Shown here one piece after another: positions 1-8,310 of a stretch of DNA of 64,000 nt (its first letter is position 1; each line of letters starts with the position of its first letter). Below the pieces are notes generated by a model that worked only from the letters and a program-made list of their open reading frames with translations, was not told where the DNA came from and did not search any database. The stretch is from Glycocaulis albus (GTDB lineage: Bacteria > Pseudomonadota > Alphaproteobacteria > Caulobacterales > Maricaulaceae). The stretch covers positions 62,001 to 126,000 of the forward strand of contig NZ_BMFS01000006.1 in assembly GCF_014639075.1 (NCBI RefSeq). Reading direction: 5' to 3'. Made by a program: the position numbers and the translations under genes.

Positions 1-222
1 ACGGGCGCGGATGCCAGTGCAGGGCCGGATGATCTGACCCGTATCAAGGGGCTGGGGCCAAAAGCCGAAAGCACGCTGACCGAGGCGGGCGTATTTCATT
101 TCCGCCAGATTGCCGCGTGGAGCGCCGCCGATGTCGAGAAGTTTGACGCGCTGCTCAATGCCCGCGGGCGTATCGTGCGCGATGACTGGGTGGGGCAGGC
201 GAAGGAACTGGCGAAAGGCTAG
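1..222 (+). CDS. Helix-hairpin-helix C-terminal tail of a truncated protein
   Basis: Only the last 73 codons are present; the 5' end lies outside the window. The readable part contains a helix-hairpin-helix motif (IKGLGPKAESTLTEAGV) followed by FRQIAAWSAADVEKFD and the ending RDDWVGQAKELAKG. This tail is known as a C-terminal extension on several alphaproteobacterial proteins, notably ribosomal protein L21 and NuoE. The usual downstream partners of those genes (rpmA, nuoF) are absent, so the parent protein cannot be named. The stop codon shares the CTAG tetranucleotide with the stop of the convergent meaB. Confidence 0.7.
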   Translation, partial: TGADASAGPDDLTRIKGLGPKAESTLTEAGVFHFRQIAAWSAADVEKFDALLNARGRIVRDDWVGQAKELAKG

Positions 223-1208
223 TCGAAGCGCGTTTTCGTCCAAAGGGCGATCAGGCGCTCTGCCGCTTCGCTGGCGGGCAGGCTGCCGTCCGCGACATCG
301 CTTTCCAGACCCGGCAGGGCACTGCGTATGGCGGGGCTCGCCTTGAAGCGCTCCAGCACCATTGCCTCCACCATCGCCCGCATCCAGCCGACCTGCTGCT
401 CGCGGCGCCTTGCGTCAAACGCGCCCGCGGCCTGCATGGCGCGGCGATGGGCGGTGATCGCCTCCCACAGCGTATCCATGCCGCGCCCTTCAAGGGCAGA
501 GCCGGTCAGCACCTTGGGTTGCCAGTGCGGATTGGTGGGCGTGAAGAGGTGCAGCGCGGCTTCCAGATCGCGCGCGGCGCGCCGTGCCCGTTTCTCGTTC
601 CCGCCATCGGCCTTGTTCACGAACAATATCTCGGCGTGCTCCAGAAGGCCCTTCTTGATGCCCTGCAGCTCGTCGCCTGCGCCCGGCAGCATCAGGGCCA
701 CGAAGACATCCACCATGCCCGCGATCTCGGTCTCGGACTGGCCGACGCCCACCGTCTCGATAATGACGACATCAAAGCCCGCCGCCTCGCACAGGAGCAG
801 GCTCTCGCGCGTCTTGCGTGTGACGCCTCCCAGCGTGCCGGCAGAGGGCGAAGGGCGGATGAAAGCGTCGGGATCGGTTGCCAGCGCGCCCATGCGCGTC
901 TTGTCGCCCAGAATGGAGCCTTTGGTGCGCGTGGAAGAGGGGTCGACCGCCAGCACCGCCACCTTGTGGCCCTGACGGGTGAGGAAGGTGCCGAACGCCT
1001 TGATCAAAGTGGACTTGCCGACGCCCGGCACGCCGGTCAGCCCGATGCGCACCGCCCCGCCGGTATGCTCCATGACATCGGTCAGAAGCGCGCGCGCGTC
1101 GCCCTGATGATCGGCGCGGGTGGATTCCACCAGCGTGATCGCGCGCGCCAGGGCGGCGCGGTCTCCGGAAACAAGGCGGTCTGCAAGCTCGCTCATGGGT
1201 CCACGCAT
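219..1208 (-). CDS. meaB: Methylmalonyl-CoA mutase-associated GTPase MeaB
   Basis: G3E-family P-loop GTPase of about 329 residues that protects and reloads adenosylcobalamin-dependent methylmalonyl-CoA mutase. Visible motifs are Walker A GVPGVGKST (about residues 59-67), the Mg-binding segment VLAVDPSSTRTKGSILGDKTRM-like region (about 85-105), ETVGVGQSE in switch II, and the guanine-specificity motif NKAD near residue 200. An internal ATG four codons downstream (position 1196) is an equally possible start. No mutase subunit gene is visible nearby, so the partner must be encoded elsewhere. The gene converges on the truncated gene at the window start, sharing CTAG at their stops. Confidence 0.93.
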   Translation of the reverse strand: MRGPMSELADRLVSGDRAALARAITLVESTRADHQGDARALLTDVMEHTGGAVRIGLTGVPGVGKSTLIKAFGTFLTRQGHKVAVLAVDPSSTRTKGSILGDKTRMGALATDPDAFIRPSPSAGTLGGVTRKTRESLLLCEAAGFDVVIIETVGVGQSETEIAGMVDVFVALMLPGAGDELQGIKKGLLEHAEILFVNKADGGNEKRARRAARDLEAALHLFTPTNPHWQPKVLTGSALEGRGMDTLWEAITAHRRAMQAAGAFDARRREQQVGWMRAMVEAMVLERFKASPAIRSALPGLESDVADGSLPASEAAERLIALWTKTRFD

Positions 1209-1277
1209 ACGCCATTTGCCGGTCTTGGCAAGGCAGGGGCATGCCAGACTATGATGCGGATATCAAAGGAGGCCATC

Positions 1278-1628
1278 ATGCGTCACCCCGATCTCCACCG
1301 GCTTGTCGATTATGCGCTCACCCTGCCCGGTGCCACCGAGCATCACCCCTGGGGCGAGTATGCCATCAAGGTGAAGGGCAAGAGCTTTGTCTTTTTGTCC
1401 GGGGGGCGGTCTGGCAAGGCCTGCGCCATCACGGCGAAATTGCCGGAATCCGGCGATGCGGTATTGTCGGTCCACGCGTTTGCCTCGCCTGCCGGGTATA
1501 ATCTGGGCAAGTCCGGCTGGGTGTCAGCAGAGTTTCCTGAACACGAGGACGCGCCCGTCGATCTGCTCAAGGGCTGGATTGATGAGAGCTACCGGGCGAT
1601 AGCGCCCAAGGCGAAGAAGTCCCGCTGA
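1278..1628 (+). CDS. MmcQ/YjbR-family protein
   Basis: Small 116-residue protein of the MmcQ/YjbR (CyaY-like fold) family, often annotated as DNA-binding but biochemically poorly defined. The N-terminus (HPDLHRLVDYALTLPGA) and the central WGEYAIKVKGKSFVFL strand pattern fit the family. The ORF is open far upstream, but the ATG at 1278 is chosen because AAAGGAGG (1265-1272) sits five bases before it and the family begins there. It appears to be a single-gene unit, divergent from meaB. Confidence 0.8.
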   Translation: MRHPDLHRLVDYALTLPGATEHHPWGEYAIKVKGKSFVFLSGGRSGKACAITAKLPESGDAVLSVHAFASPAGYNLGKSGWVSAEFPEHEDAPVDLLKGWIDESYRAIAPKAKKSR

Positions 1629-1700
1629 CACGTATTGTCAGTTGGCAGGCGGAGAGGCTCAGCGCACGCTCGGCCTCATATTCATGACAGGAGACCCGCC

Positions 1701-2015
1701 ATGCTTGCCCTTTTGGCTGCCAGTCTTGCTTTCACGCCCGCGCCGGAGATGAGCGAGGTCGATCTGCACATCTATTGCAACGCGCAGGCAGGGATCATGA
1801 CACAATATCTCGCCGATACGCAGTTGGCTGAAAACCTGATGATGGAAACGGCCCAGTGGCTGGACCGGGCTGTCGCCGAAGGACGCACGACCCGCGAGCA
1901 CATCATGTCCGTTCAGGATGCGCTTTTTCCGGTTAATCAGGAACTGATCCTCGCCGACGACGTCGCGGCGCTGGAGGGTCGCTTCGTGCCGTGTGAAGAG
2001 GCGTTCAGGGGGTAG
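1701..2015 (+). CDS. Small secreted hypothetical protein
   Basis: 104-residue protein of unknown function. The start at 1701 is preceded by ACAGGAGA and begins with a short signal-peptide-like stretch (MLALLAASLAFTPAPE). The mature part is acidic with two cysteines, one near residue 27 and one close to the C-terminus, which could form a periplasmic disulfide. I recognise no family. GC-rich third codon positions fit a real gene. Confidence 0.6.
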   Translation: MLALLAASLAFTPAPEMSEVDLHIYCNAQAGIMTQYLADTQLAENLMMETAQWLDRAVAEGRTTREHIMSVQDALFPVNQELILADDVAALEGRFVPCEEAFRG

Positions 2016-2070
2016 TGTTCCCCGGCTACGCAGCCGTTGCGGTATGCTGGGATCAAGTAGGGTTATATCT

Positions 2071-2170
2071 CAACCGGGTTCCCGGGCTTGACCCGGGATC
2101 CAGTTTTTAAGCGCCAACCTTGTGCGGCGGTCTCATGGGGCCCCGCCCGGGGGCGGGGAACCCGGTTTGA
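2071..2170. repeat. GC-rich intergenic hairpin repeat, family A, copy 1
   Basis: The core ACCGGGTTCCCGGGCTTGAC followed by CCGGGATCC forms nested hairpins, and the element closes about 60 bases later with GGGGAACCCGGTTTGAG. Related copies lie at 5844-5968 and, inverted, at 18321-18406. It sits between a hypothetical gene and the icd terminator and looks like a REP-type intergenic element. Confidence 0.7.
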
Positions 2171-2192
2171 GTGGTACGGGTGCGTGGAAAAC

Positions 2193-2222
2193 AAAAAACC
2201 CCGCCATCGCTGGCGGGGCTTT
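2193..2222 (-). terminator. Rho-independent terminator of icd
   Basis: Perfect 8-bp stem CCCCGCCA (2199-2206) / TGGCGGGG (2211-2218) with a TCGC loop. Read on the minus strand it is followed by a T-rich tract (TTTTTTGTTTT), about 30 bases past the icd stop codon. Confidence 0.9.
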
Positions 2223-2247
2223 CGTTATTCAGATCAGGCAATAAGCC

Positions 2248-3465
2248 CTAGTTGTTCATGGCCGCAGCGAAGCGCTCGCCCAGCTTGTCGAGGAAGCCTT
2301 CGGTGGAGAGCCAGCCCTGCTGGTCGCCCACCAGAAGCGCGAGGTCTTTCGTCATATAGCCGCTCTCGACCGTTTTGGTGACCGTAAGCTCGAGCTTCTC
2401 GGCAAAGTCGATAACGGCCTGATTGCCGTCCATCTTGCCGCGGTGGTAGAGGCCGCGCGTCCAGGCGTAGATCGACGCGATGGAGTTGGTCGAGGTCTGC
2501 TCGCCGCGCTGGTGCTGGCGATAGTGGCGGGTGACGGTGCCGTGGGCGGCTTCCGCCTCAACGGTCTTGCCATCCGGCGTCATCAGCACCGAGGTCATCA
2601 GGCCCAGCGATCCAAAGCCCTGCGCGACGGTGTCGGACTGCACATCGCCATCATAGTTCTTGCAGGCCCAGACATAGCCGCCGGACCATTTCATCGCGGC
2701 TGCCACCATGTCGTCGATCAGGCGGTGCTCATAGGTGATCTTCTTGGCATCGAAATCGGCCTTGAATTCGGCCTGGTAGATCTCTTCAAAGATGTCCTTG
2801 AAGCGCCCGTCATAGGCTTTCATGATCGTGTTCTTGGTGGAGAGGTAGACCGGCCAGCCGCGATCCAGGCCATAGCGCAGGCAGGCGCGGGCAAAGTCGC
2901 GGATCGAGGCGTCCAGATTATACATGCCCATGGCGACACCGCCGCCGGGGAAGTCAAAGATTTCGTGGGTGACCGGCGCGCTGCCGTCTTCCGGCGTGAA
3001 CGTCATGGTCAGCTTGCCAGGGCCCTTCACCACCATGTCGGTGGCGCGGTACTGATCGCCAAACGCGTGGCGGCCGATGACGATGGGTTTGGTCCAGCCC
3101 GGCACCAGGCGGGGCACGTTCTTGATGACGATGGGTTCGCGGAACACCACACCACCGAGGATGTTGCGGATCGTGCCGTTGGGCGAGCGCCACATCTTCT
3201 TCAGGCCGAACTCTTCCACGCGCTGCTCGTCGGGCGTGATCGTGGCGCATTTCACGCCAACGCCGTAATGCTTGATCGCCTCGGCGGCCTCGACCGTGAT
3301 CTGGTCATCGGTCTCGTCGCGCTTCTGGATGGAGAGGTCGTAGTATTTCAGATCAATATCGAGATAGGGCAGGATCAGCTTCTGCTTGATGAGATCCCAG
3401 ATGATCCGGGTCATCTCATCGCCATCAAGCTCAACAACGGGGGTATCGACTTTGATCTTTGCCAT
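2248..3465 (-). CDS. icd: NADP-dependent isocitrate dehydrogenase
   Basis: 405-residue cytosolic TCA-cycle enzyme converting isocitrate to 2-oxoglutarate with NADPH formation. It belongs to the dimeric, eukaryote-like subfamily typical of alphaproteobacteria, not the E. coli type. The substrate-binding segment [13 protein letters not shown] is at about residues 93-105, the N-terminus [13 protein letters not shown] is diagnostic, and the [15 protein letters not shown] cofactor segment is near residue 310. Length is normal. It is transcribed alone, divergently from trmJ, and ends at a strong terminator. Confidence 0.97.
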   Translation of the reverse strand: MAKIKVDTPVVELDGDEMTRIIWDLIKQKLILPYLDIDLKYYDLSIQKRDETDDQITVEAAEAIKHYGVGVKCATITPDEQRVEEFGLKKMWRSPNGTIRNILGGVVFREPIVIKNVPRLVPGWTKPIVIGRHAFGDQYRATDMVVKGPGKLTMTFTPEDGSAPVTHEIFDFPGGGVAMGMYNLDASIRDFARACLRYGLDRGWPVYLSTKNTIMKAYDGRFKDIFEEIYQAEFKADFDAKKITYEHRLIDDMVAAAMKWSGGYVWACKNYDGDVQSDTVAQGFGSLGLMTSVLMTPDGKTVEAEAAHGTVTRHYRQHQRGEQTSTNSIASIYAWTRGLYHRGKMDGNQAVIDFAEKLELTVTKTVESGYMTKDLALLVGDQQGWLSTEGFLDKLGERFAAAMNN

Positions 3466-3573
3466 GTGCGGTGTGCTCTTCTCTTGAGGGCGCGCGCATC
3501 GGCGCGCTAGAGGTGGGCCTTACTGGTTCGGGCGGTCATCTAGCACCGCGCACCCGCTTAAGGAAGGGCAGGT

Positions 3574-4332
3574 ATGTCATCGAGTGACGGTGCGCGCGGA
3601 CCGGGCCCGGCTTTCGTGCTGGTCAATCCGCAAATGGGCGAGAATATCGGCGCGGCGATGCGGGTGATGGCCAATTTCGGCCTTGAGGACTTGCGCATCC
3701 ATGCCCCGCGCGATGGCTGGCCGAATGAACGCGCCGAGGCGATGAGCGCCGGCTCGCCCCTCTACACGTCTGCCCGCGTCAGCGATGATCTCGATGACGC
3801 TCTGGAGGGGTGCACCGTGCTCTACGCCACCACGGCGCGCCCGCGCGGCATGGTCAAACCGGTAATGACTGCGCGCGAGGCGATGGCCGAGGCGAGGGGG
3901 CTGATCGCAGCCGGCCAGAAGCCGGGCTTCCTCTTCGGGGCAGAGAAATCCGGTCTTCCCAACGAGCTGGTCGCGCGCTCGCGCTCCATCCTTACCCTGC
4001 CTGTTGATCCGGGCTTTGCCTCGCTGAACCTGGCCATGGCGGTGGGTGTGCTGGCCCATGAATGGCGCGCCGGCGATCCGCCGCCAGAAGAGTTCAAACC
4101 GCTGGAGGAGGCCGCCGATGCGGTGCAGCTCCACCGCATGTATGAGCATTTCGAGGACGAGCTGGAACGGGCCGGCTTCTTCTTCCCGCCGGAGAAAAAG
4201 CCGCTGATGACGCAGAATCTGCGCAACATGTTCGCCCGCGCAGGCCTTACCGAGCAGGAAGTGCGCACCTTCCGCGGCGCCATCAAGGCGCTGACCATCG
4301 GACGCGGCAAGGCGCGCGTGGTGCGGGAGTGA
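3574..4332 (+). CDS. trmJ: tRNA (cytidine/uridine-2'-O-)-methyltransferase TrmJ-like
   Basis: 252-residue SPOUT-fold RNA 2'-O-methyltransferase. The N-terminal motif FVLVNPQMGENIGAAMR (about residues 14-30) and the C-terminal knot motifs GFLFGAEKSGLPNELV and SLNLAMAVGVLAHEW define the SpoU/TrmJ family, which methylates nucleotide 32 in the tRNA anticodon loop. The helical C-terminal extension after the knot fits TrmJ rather than TrmL or RlmB. It is a single gene followed by a large inverted repeat. Confidence 0.85.
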   Translation: MSSSDGARGPGPAFVLVNPQMGENIGAAMRVMANFGLEDLRIHAPRDGWPNERAEAMSAGSPLYTSARVSDDLDDALEGCTVLYATTARPRGMVKPVMTAREAMAEARGLIAAGQKPGFLFGAEKSGLPNELVARSRSILTLPVDPGFASLNLAMAVGVLAHEWRAGDPPPEEFKPLEEAADAVQLHRMYEHFEDELERAGFFFPPEKKPLMTQNLRNMFARAGLTEQEVRTFRGAIKALTIGRGKARVVRE

Positions 4333-4345
4333 CGCGCGTTTCGCT

Positions 4346-4450
4346 TCATCCTTCGAGACGTTCGCTTCGCTCACCCTCAGGATGAGGGGAAAAGCGCAGT
4401 CCAATTCCCTCATCCTGAGGAGCACGAAGTGCGTCTCGAAGGACGAGGGA
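4346..4450. repeat. Imperfect inverted repeat, family D
   Basis: Outer arms TCATCCTTCGAGACG (4346-4360) and CGTCTCGAAGGACGA (4432-4446) enclose inner arms CCCTCAGGATGAGGG (4374-4388) and CCCTCATCCTGAGG (4408-4420). A fragment with the same GTCTCGAAGGACGAGGG end occurs at 11851-11871. With the rpsD leader it fills the 306-bp gap between trmJ and rpsD. It is probably a dispersed intergenic repeat and could also stop trmJ transcription. Confidence 0.75.
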
Positions 4451-4474
4451 ATTGGGCCAACTCACCCTCTTGAA

Positions 4475-4503
4475 TTGACAATTCCCAGCCCCTGCAGCAT
4501 AAG
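4475..4503 (+). promoter_or_regulatory. Candidate sigma-70-type promoter for rpsD
   Basis: A consensus -35 TTGACA (4475-4480), a 17-base spacer and CATAAG (4498-4503, four of six matches to TATAAT) lie upstream of rpsD. They imply a leader of roughly 130 bases. S4 controls its own operon translation in some bacteria, but I see no recognisable S4-binding fold here. Confidence 0.45.
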
Positions 4504-4638
4504 CCGCGCTTCCCTCACGCTGGGGCTGGTGACAGTCCTGAATATTCATCCCACGGGACGATGCGTGAACCGCCGTGTTTTGTAGCCGGTGCGATTGTGA
4601 GGGCGCACAGGCCGGGCCGCATCGAAGAAGAGAGAACC

Positions 4639-5256
4639 ATGTCGAAGCGTCATTCGCAGAAATACAAAATTGACCGCCGTATGGGCGAAAACATCTGGGG
4701 CCGTCCTAAGTCTCCGGTGAACACCCGCTCCTACGGCCCCGGCCAGCACGGCCAGCGCCGCAAGGGCAAGATGAGTGATTTTGGCCTGCAGCTCATGGCC
4801 AAGCAGAAGCTCAAAGGCTATTACGGCAACATCACCGAGAAGCAGTTTGCGCGCACCTATGAAGAGGCGCAGCGCCGCCGTGGCAACACGGCCGAAAACC
4901 TGATCGGCCTCTTGGAAAGCCGTCTGGATGCGGTGGTCTACCGCTCCAAATTCGTGCCGACCGTGTTTGCCGCCCGCCAGTTCGTCAATCACGGCCACGT
5001 GACGGTGAACGGCAAGCGCGTCAACATCTCGTCCTACCAGGTAAAGCCCGGTGACGTGGTGGAAGTGCGCCAGAAGTCGCGCAACATGGCCCTCGTCCTT
5101 GAAGCGCTGGACAGCGCCGAGCGCGACGTGCCGGACTATATCGATCTCGATGCCAAGGCGATGAAAGCCACCTACACCCGCGTGCCGGAATTCTCCGACG
5201 TGCCCTACCCGGTGAAGATGGAACCGAACCTGGTGGTCGAATTCTACGCGTCGTAA
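4639..5256 (+). CDS. rpsD: 30S ribosomal protein S4
   Basis: Primary 16S rRNA-binding protein of the small subunit. The 205-residue product starting at 4639 ([14 protein letters not shown]) has the standard family length; the reading frame is open further upstream but those codons are not part of S4. Alphaproteobacterial-type N-terminus with [21 protein letters not shown], and an S4 RNA-binding domain around [20 protein letters not shown] (about residues 95-115). The gene stands alone, as in many alphaproteobacteria, and is followed by a terminator. Confidence 0.97.
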   Translation: MSKRHSQKYKIDRRMGENIWGRPKSPVNTRSYGPGQHGQRRKGKMSDFGLQLMAKQKLKGYYGNITEKQFARTYEEAQRRRGNTAENLIGLLESRLDAVVYRSKFVPTVFAARQFVNHGHVTVNGKRVNISSYQVKPGDVVEVRQKSRNMALVLEALDSAERDVPDYIDLDAKAMKATYTRVPEFSDVPYPVKMEPNLVVEFYAS

Positions 5257-5282
5257 GGCGCCCGGAATTATAGAATACGCGA

Positions 5283-5312
5283 AAAGCCCGTCAGCTTGCT
5301 GGCGGGCTTTTT
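5283..5312 (+). terminator. Rho-independent terminator of rpsD
   Basis: Stem GCCCGTCAGC (5286-5295) / GCTGGCGGGC (5298-5307), one G-T pair, followed by TTTTTGTTT. It lies 27 bases after the rpsD stop. Confidence 0.88.
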
Positions 5313-5395
5313 GTTTGGCGTTTGGGCAAACTTTTCAGCTTGCAGTCATGTCTGGCCTGTCATGGGTTGTGCCGGTTAAAACCGGAGGCATGAGG

Positions 5396-5788
5396 ATGAT
5401 GGCGATGACACGACGGATGGCGGTGGCGGGTTCGGCCCTGATGCTGGCGGCATGCGCAGCGGCATCATCCGCACAGCCCTCGCGCGACCTGCCCGGTGAG
5501 CGCGAGACAATTCATGACTGGTATGTCCAGGCTGACGGGACGATCCGGGTTCAGGTGCGCTCCAACGGCTGTACCACGAAGGAGAGCTTCGAGCCGGTTG
5601 TGATGGTGGATTCGCGCACGCGCTGGTCTTTCACGGTGGAGCTGCGGCGGCTCCAGCCGGACCTGTGCCGCGCCTATCTGCCTGAAGGGGTGGTGCTGGT
5701 CTGGACGCGCGACGATCTGGGCCTGCCGCGCGGCGGGACGGTCCGGGTTATCAATCCGCAGGCCCCGACGCCAAGGCCGAGGCGGTAG
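5396..5788 (+). CDS. Hypothetical lipoprotein
   Basis: About 130 residues. The N-terminus has a lipoprotein signal with lipobox (MAVAGSALMLAAC), so the mature protein should be membrane-anchored in the periplasm. The body contains a conserved-looking NGCTTKESFEP segment and a second cysteine (DLCRAYLP), suggesting a beta-sandwich with one disulfide, and the tail is rich in Pro and Arg. ATGs at 5390, 5396 and 5399 are in frame; 5396 has the best spacing from GGAGG (5384-5388). I recognise no function. Confidence 0.65.
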   Translation: MMAMTRRMAVAGSALMLAACAAASSAQPSRDLPGERETIHDWYVQADGTIRVQVRSNGCTTKESFEPVVMVDSRTRWSFTVELRRLQPDLCRAYLPEGVVLVWTRDDLGLPRGGTVRVINPQAPTPRPRR

Positions 5789-5843
5789 GACGCCGGCCTT
5801 CGCGCGCGGGCTCAGGTTCAGAGGAATTGGAAGCGCTTGCCTC

Positions 5844-5968
5844 TCAACCGGGTTCCCGGGCTTGCCGGTCCCCGTGAAAACGGGGAACCCGGGATCCAGC
5901 AATGCCGCACCCCGGCTTTAATCGGAAAAAAAGAAAAATGGACCCCGGCTCGGGGGCCGGGGACCCGG
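5844..5968. repeat. GC-rich intergenic hairpin repeats, families A and A2
   Basis: 5844-5900 repeats ACCGGGTTCCCGGGCTTG and ends CGGGATCCAGC as in the 2.07-kb copy, but an extra hairpin (GGTCCCCGTGAAAACGGGGA) is inserted between the arms. 5941-5968 is a second hairpin, GACCCCGGCTCGGGGGCCGG, whose core recurs at 18324-18350, 60490-60518 and 60572-60599. The element lies between two convergent genes. Confidence 0.7.
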
Positions 5969-6025
5969 ATACTCGATCTCATGCCTTGGGATGCAGTGGC
6001 GCTCGAAGGAGAGGGAGGCCAACCG

Positions 6026-6358
6026 CTAGGCCGCTTCAATACCCTTGTCGTCGAGCAGGGCTTTGAGCTCGCCGGTCTCGAACATCTCTTTCACGATGTC
6101 GCAGCCACCGATGAACTCGCCCTTCACGTAGAGCTGAGGGATGGTGGGCCAGTCTGAATAGACCTTGATGCCTTCGCGCACATCCATGTCTTCGAGCACG
6201 TTCACCGAGTGATATTCCACGCCCATATGCTGGAGCACGCGCGAGACGAGCGAGGAAAATCCGCACTGGGGAAAGAGCGGCGTGCCCTTCATGAACAGCA
6301 CCACGTCGTGGCTCTCCACCGTGTTGCGGATGGATTCTAGCGTTGTGGTATCGGTCAT
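6026..6358 (-). CDS. grxD: Grx4-family monothiol glutaredoxin
   Basis: 110-residue cytosolic glutaredoxin with the monothiol CGFS active site (FPQCGFSS, about residues 30-37), the KGTPLFPQ lead-in and the glutathione-binding [18 protein letters not shown] region. CGFS glutaredoxins carry or transfer [2Fe-2S] clusters and form complexes with BolA proteins. The bolA-family gene lies 74 bases upstream on the same strand, supporting that partnership. The start has a GGAG just upstream. Confidence 0.95.
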   Translation of the reverse strand: MTDTTTLESIRNTVESHDVVLFMKGTPLFPQCGFSSLVSRVLQHMGVEYHSVNVLEDMDVREGIKVYSDWPTIPQLYVKGEFIGGCDIVKEMFETGELKALLDDKGIEAA

Positions 6359-6432
6359 GAGGGCGCTCCTTCGCGCGGGGAATATCCTGCCAGAGAGCTA
6401 GGAAGAGCCAGCCGTCCGGTCAAGCGGGGCAC

Positions 6433-6663
6433 TCAGGGCGCGCGCGTGATGAGCGCGAGGGCATGCAGCTCGCCGCCCATGCGACCGCCCAGCGCATTAT
6501 AGACCAGCTGGTGCTGCTTTACTCTGGAAAGCCCGGCAAAGGCCGGTGAGACCACGGTCGCGCGGTAATGATCGCCATCGCCGGCCAGATCCTCGATCTC
6601 CACTTGCGCATCAGGCAGGGCCTCGCGGATCAGGCGTGAAATATCGTCGGCGGCCATGGGCAT
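6433..6663 (-). CDS. BolA-family protein
   Basis: 76-residue BolA-like protein. The conserved core, VVSPAFAGLSRVKQHQLVYN followed by ALGG and a closing HALALITRAP, holds the invariant C-terminal histidine used to co-ligate a [2Fe-2S] cluster with a CGFS glutaredoxin. AGGAGGAAATTCC directly precedes the ATG at 6663. It is transcribed toward grxD, probably as one unit. The short size is closer to BolA2/IbaG-type proteins than to E. coli BolA itself. Confidence 0.9.
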   Translation of the reverse strand: MPMAADDISRLIREALPDAQVEIEDLAGDGDHYRATVVSPAFAGLSRVKQHQLVYNALGGRMGGELHALALITRAP

Positions 6664-6772
6664 GGAATTTCCTCCTGTTCGCGGCGCTTCGCAGCGCTAG
6701 ACTTGGGGTAACTCGCGCGAATCCTCAAGCGCGCATCCTAACAGCTTGTCAGGGCAGGGAGCCTTATCCGTC

Positions 6773-7762
6773 ATGCAGTTCACCCCAAAGATTCTGGTCC
6801 TTCCCCTGCTGGCTTTCGCGCTGGCATCCTGCGCGCCAACCGACACCGGGCCGTCGCGCGAGGCGCAGGCGCTGACCGATCTGCGCGCCCTCTCGGCAGA
6901 TGAGATGGAAGGCCGCCTCGTCGGCAGCGAGGGCAATGCCCGCGCCCGCGCCTATATCGTCGAGCGCCTTGGCGAGATGGGCGTCGAGGCGGTGTTTGAA
7001 AACTACGAGCAGAGCTTCACCTTCCAGCGTTCGCTGGATTTCCGCGATCCTGATGCCGAGCGTGAAACCATTACTGCGATCAATCTGGTGGGCCGTATCG
7101 CCGGGACCAATCCGGGCGAACATGTGATGGTGGTCGGCGCGCATTACGACCATGTCGGCATGGATGAAGACGGTAATATATTCAACGGCGCAGACGACAA
7201 TGCGTCGGGCACGGCGGGCCTGCTGGCGGTTGCCGCGGCGTTCATGGAGAACCCGCCGGAGAATGACGTTATCATCGTCGCATTCGATGCCGAAGAGGGC
7301 GGTCTTCGCGGCGCGCGCCATTATGTGGCCAACATGCCGGAAGGCTATGAATCCGTCGGCTTCATGCTGAACATGGACATGCTGGCCTATAGCGAGACCG
7401 ATGATCTGTATGCCGTCGGCACCTGGCACTATCCGGTCCTGCTAGATCTGGTTACGGCCGCGGCAGAGGTGTCGCCGGTCAATCTGCGCACCGGCTATGA
7501 CGAGCCGAGCGATGATCCGCGCAATGACTGGACGATGCTGTCCGATCACGGCCCCTTCCACGCGGCGGGCATCCCCTTCCTCTATCTGGGCGTCGAGGAC
7601 CATGAGCACTACCACCAGATCAGCGACACCTATGAGAACATGACGCTGGCCTTCTTCGGCGGCGCGGTGGAGACGGCGGTGGATGTGGCCCGGCGTGCCG
7701 ATGCCATGCTGGACCTGATTGCCCGCTCGCCTTCGCGCCAGCCCGAAGCGGTAGAGAAATAG
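6773..7762 (+). CDS. M28-family zinc aminopeptidase, lipoprotein
   Basis: 329-residue protein with a lipoprotein signal (LLAFALASCAPT), so it probably acts at the envelope. The peptidase core shows the M28 metal and catalytic segments VVGAHYDHVG (His), GADDNASGTAG (bridging Asp), AFDAEEGGLRGA (catalytic Glu and ligand Glu), NMDMLAYS (Asp) and EHYHQISDTYEN (final His), all intact. It probably trims peptides for uptake. The ATG at 6773 is taken because the signal peptide starts there. It is followed six bases later by a thioesterase gene. Confidence 0.88.
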   Translation: MQFTPKILVLPLLAFALASCAPTDTGPSREAQALTDLRALSADEMEGRLVGSEGNARARAYIVERLGEMGVEAVFENYEQSFTFQRSLDFRDPDAERETITAINLVGRIAGTNPGEHVMVVGAHYDHVGMDEDGNIFNGADDNASGTAGLLAVAAAFMENPPENDVIIVAFDAEEGGLRGARHYVANMPEGYESVGFMLNMDMLAYSETDDLYAVGTWHYPVLLDLVTAAAEVSPVNLRTGYDEPSDDPRNDWTMLSDHGPFHAAGIPFLYLGVEDHEHYHQISDTYENMTLAFFGGAVETAVDVARRADAMLDLIARSPSRQPEAVEK

Positions 7763-7767
7763 GTGCC

Positions 7768-8181
7768 ATGACGCTGACCGTTGAGCAGTTGAATGAGTAC
7801 GCCGTCCCGCTGGCGCGCACGCTCGGCGTTGTGGTGGTCGAAGCCGGGCCGGAGCGGGTCGTGGCCGAAATGGAGGTGCGCGCCGACATCTGCACGCTCG
7901 GCGATACGCTTCATGGCGGCGCGATGATGAGCCTGGCCGATATTGCGGGCGCGATCGGGGCCTTTGTGTCGCTGCCGGAAGGCGCGGTGGGCACCACCAC
8001 GACCGAGAGCAAGACCAACATGATCTCCAGCCCGCCTGTGGGCACCAAGGTCATCGCCACGGCAACGCCTATCCACAAGGGCAGCACCAGTCAGGTCTGG
8101 CAGACCCGCATCGAGCGGGAGGATGGCAAGCTGGTCTCGCTGACGACCCAGACCCAGCTCAATATGTGGCCGAGGGGGTAG
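7768..8181 (+). CDS. PaaI-family hotdog thioesterase
   Basis: 137 residues with the single-hotdog PaaI signature LGDTLHGGAMMSLADIAGA (about residues 47-65) and the later strand TTTTESKTNMI. These proteins hydrolyse acyl- or aryl-CoA thioesters in the cytosol. The substrate cannot be told from sequence. It starts six bases after the peptidase stop, so the two are probably co-transcribed although no functional link is evident. Confidence 0.85.
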   Translation: MTLTVEQLNEYAVPLARTLGVVVVEAGPERVVAEMEVRADICTLGDTLHGGAMMSLADIAGAIGAFVSLPEGAVGTTTTESKTNMISSPPVGTKVIATATPIHKGSTSQVWQTRIEREDGKLVSLTTQTQLNMWPRG

Positions 8182-8280
8182 GGGGAGACGTTGAAACCCC
8201 GGACGCGCAGCGACCCGGCGCCTGTCTCAGCGTGTTCTGCACTACGTCCCGGATAGCTGCTGGCGCAACTTCCGGGAATT

Positions 8281-8310
8281 CAGGCCATCAGGCAAACGCC
8301 TGATGGCCTG
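8281..8310. terminator. Perfect 13-bp hairpin overlapping the gcdH stop codon
   Basis: CAGGCCATCAGGC (8281-8293) and its exact complement GCCTGATGGCCTG (8298-8310) with a four-base loop. The gcdH stop (8288-8290, minus strand) lies inside one arm. There is no T tract on either strand, so if it terminates transcription it is not a canonical rho-independent signal; it may protect the mRNA 3' end. Confidence 0.5.

Noticed and set aside
447-1628. 393-codon frame running into the MmcQ/YjbR gene
   Set aside because: Its first 275 codons are antisense to meaB; the real gene starts at 1278 with a strong ribosome-binding site.
2443-3510. 355-codon frame opposite icd
   Set aside because: Antisense shadow of a certain gene; no motif or ribosome-binding site.
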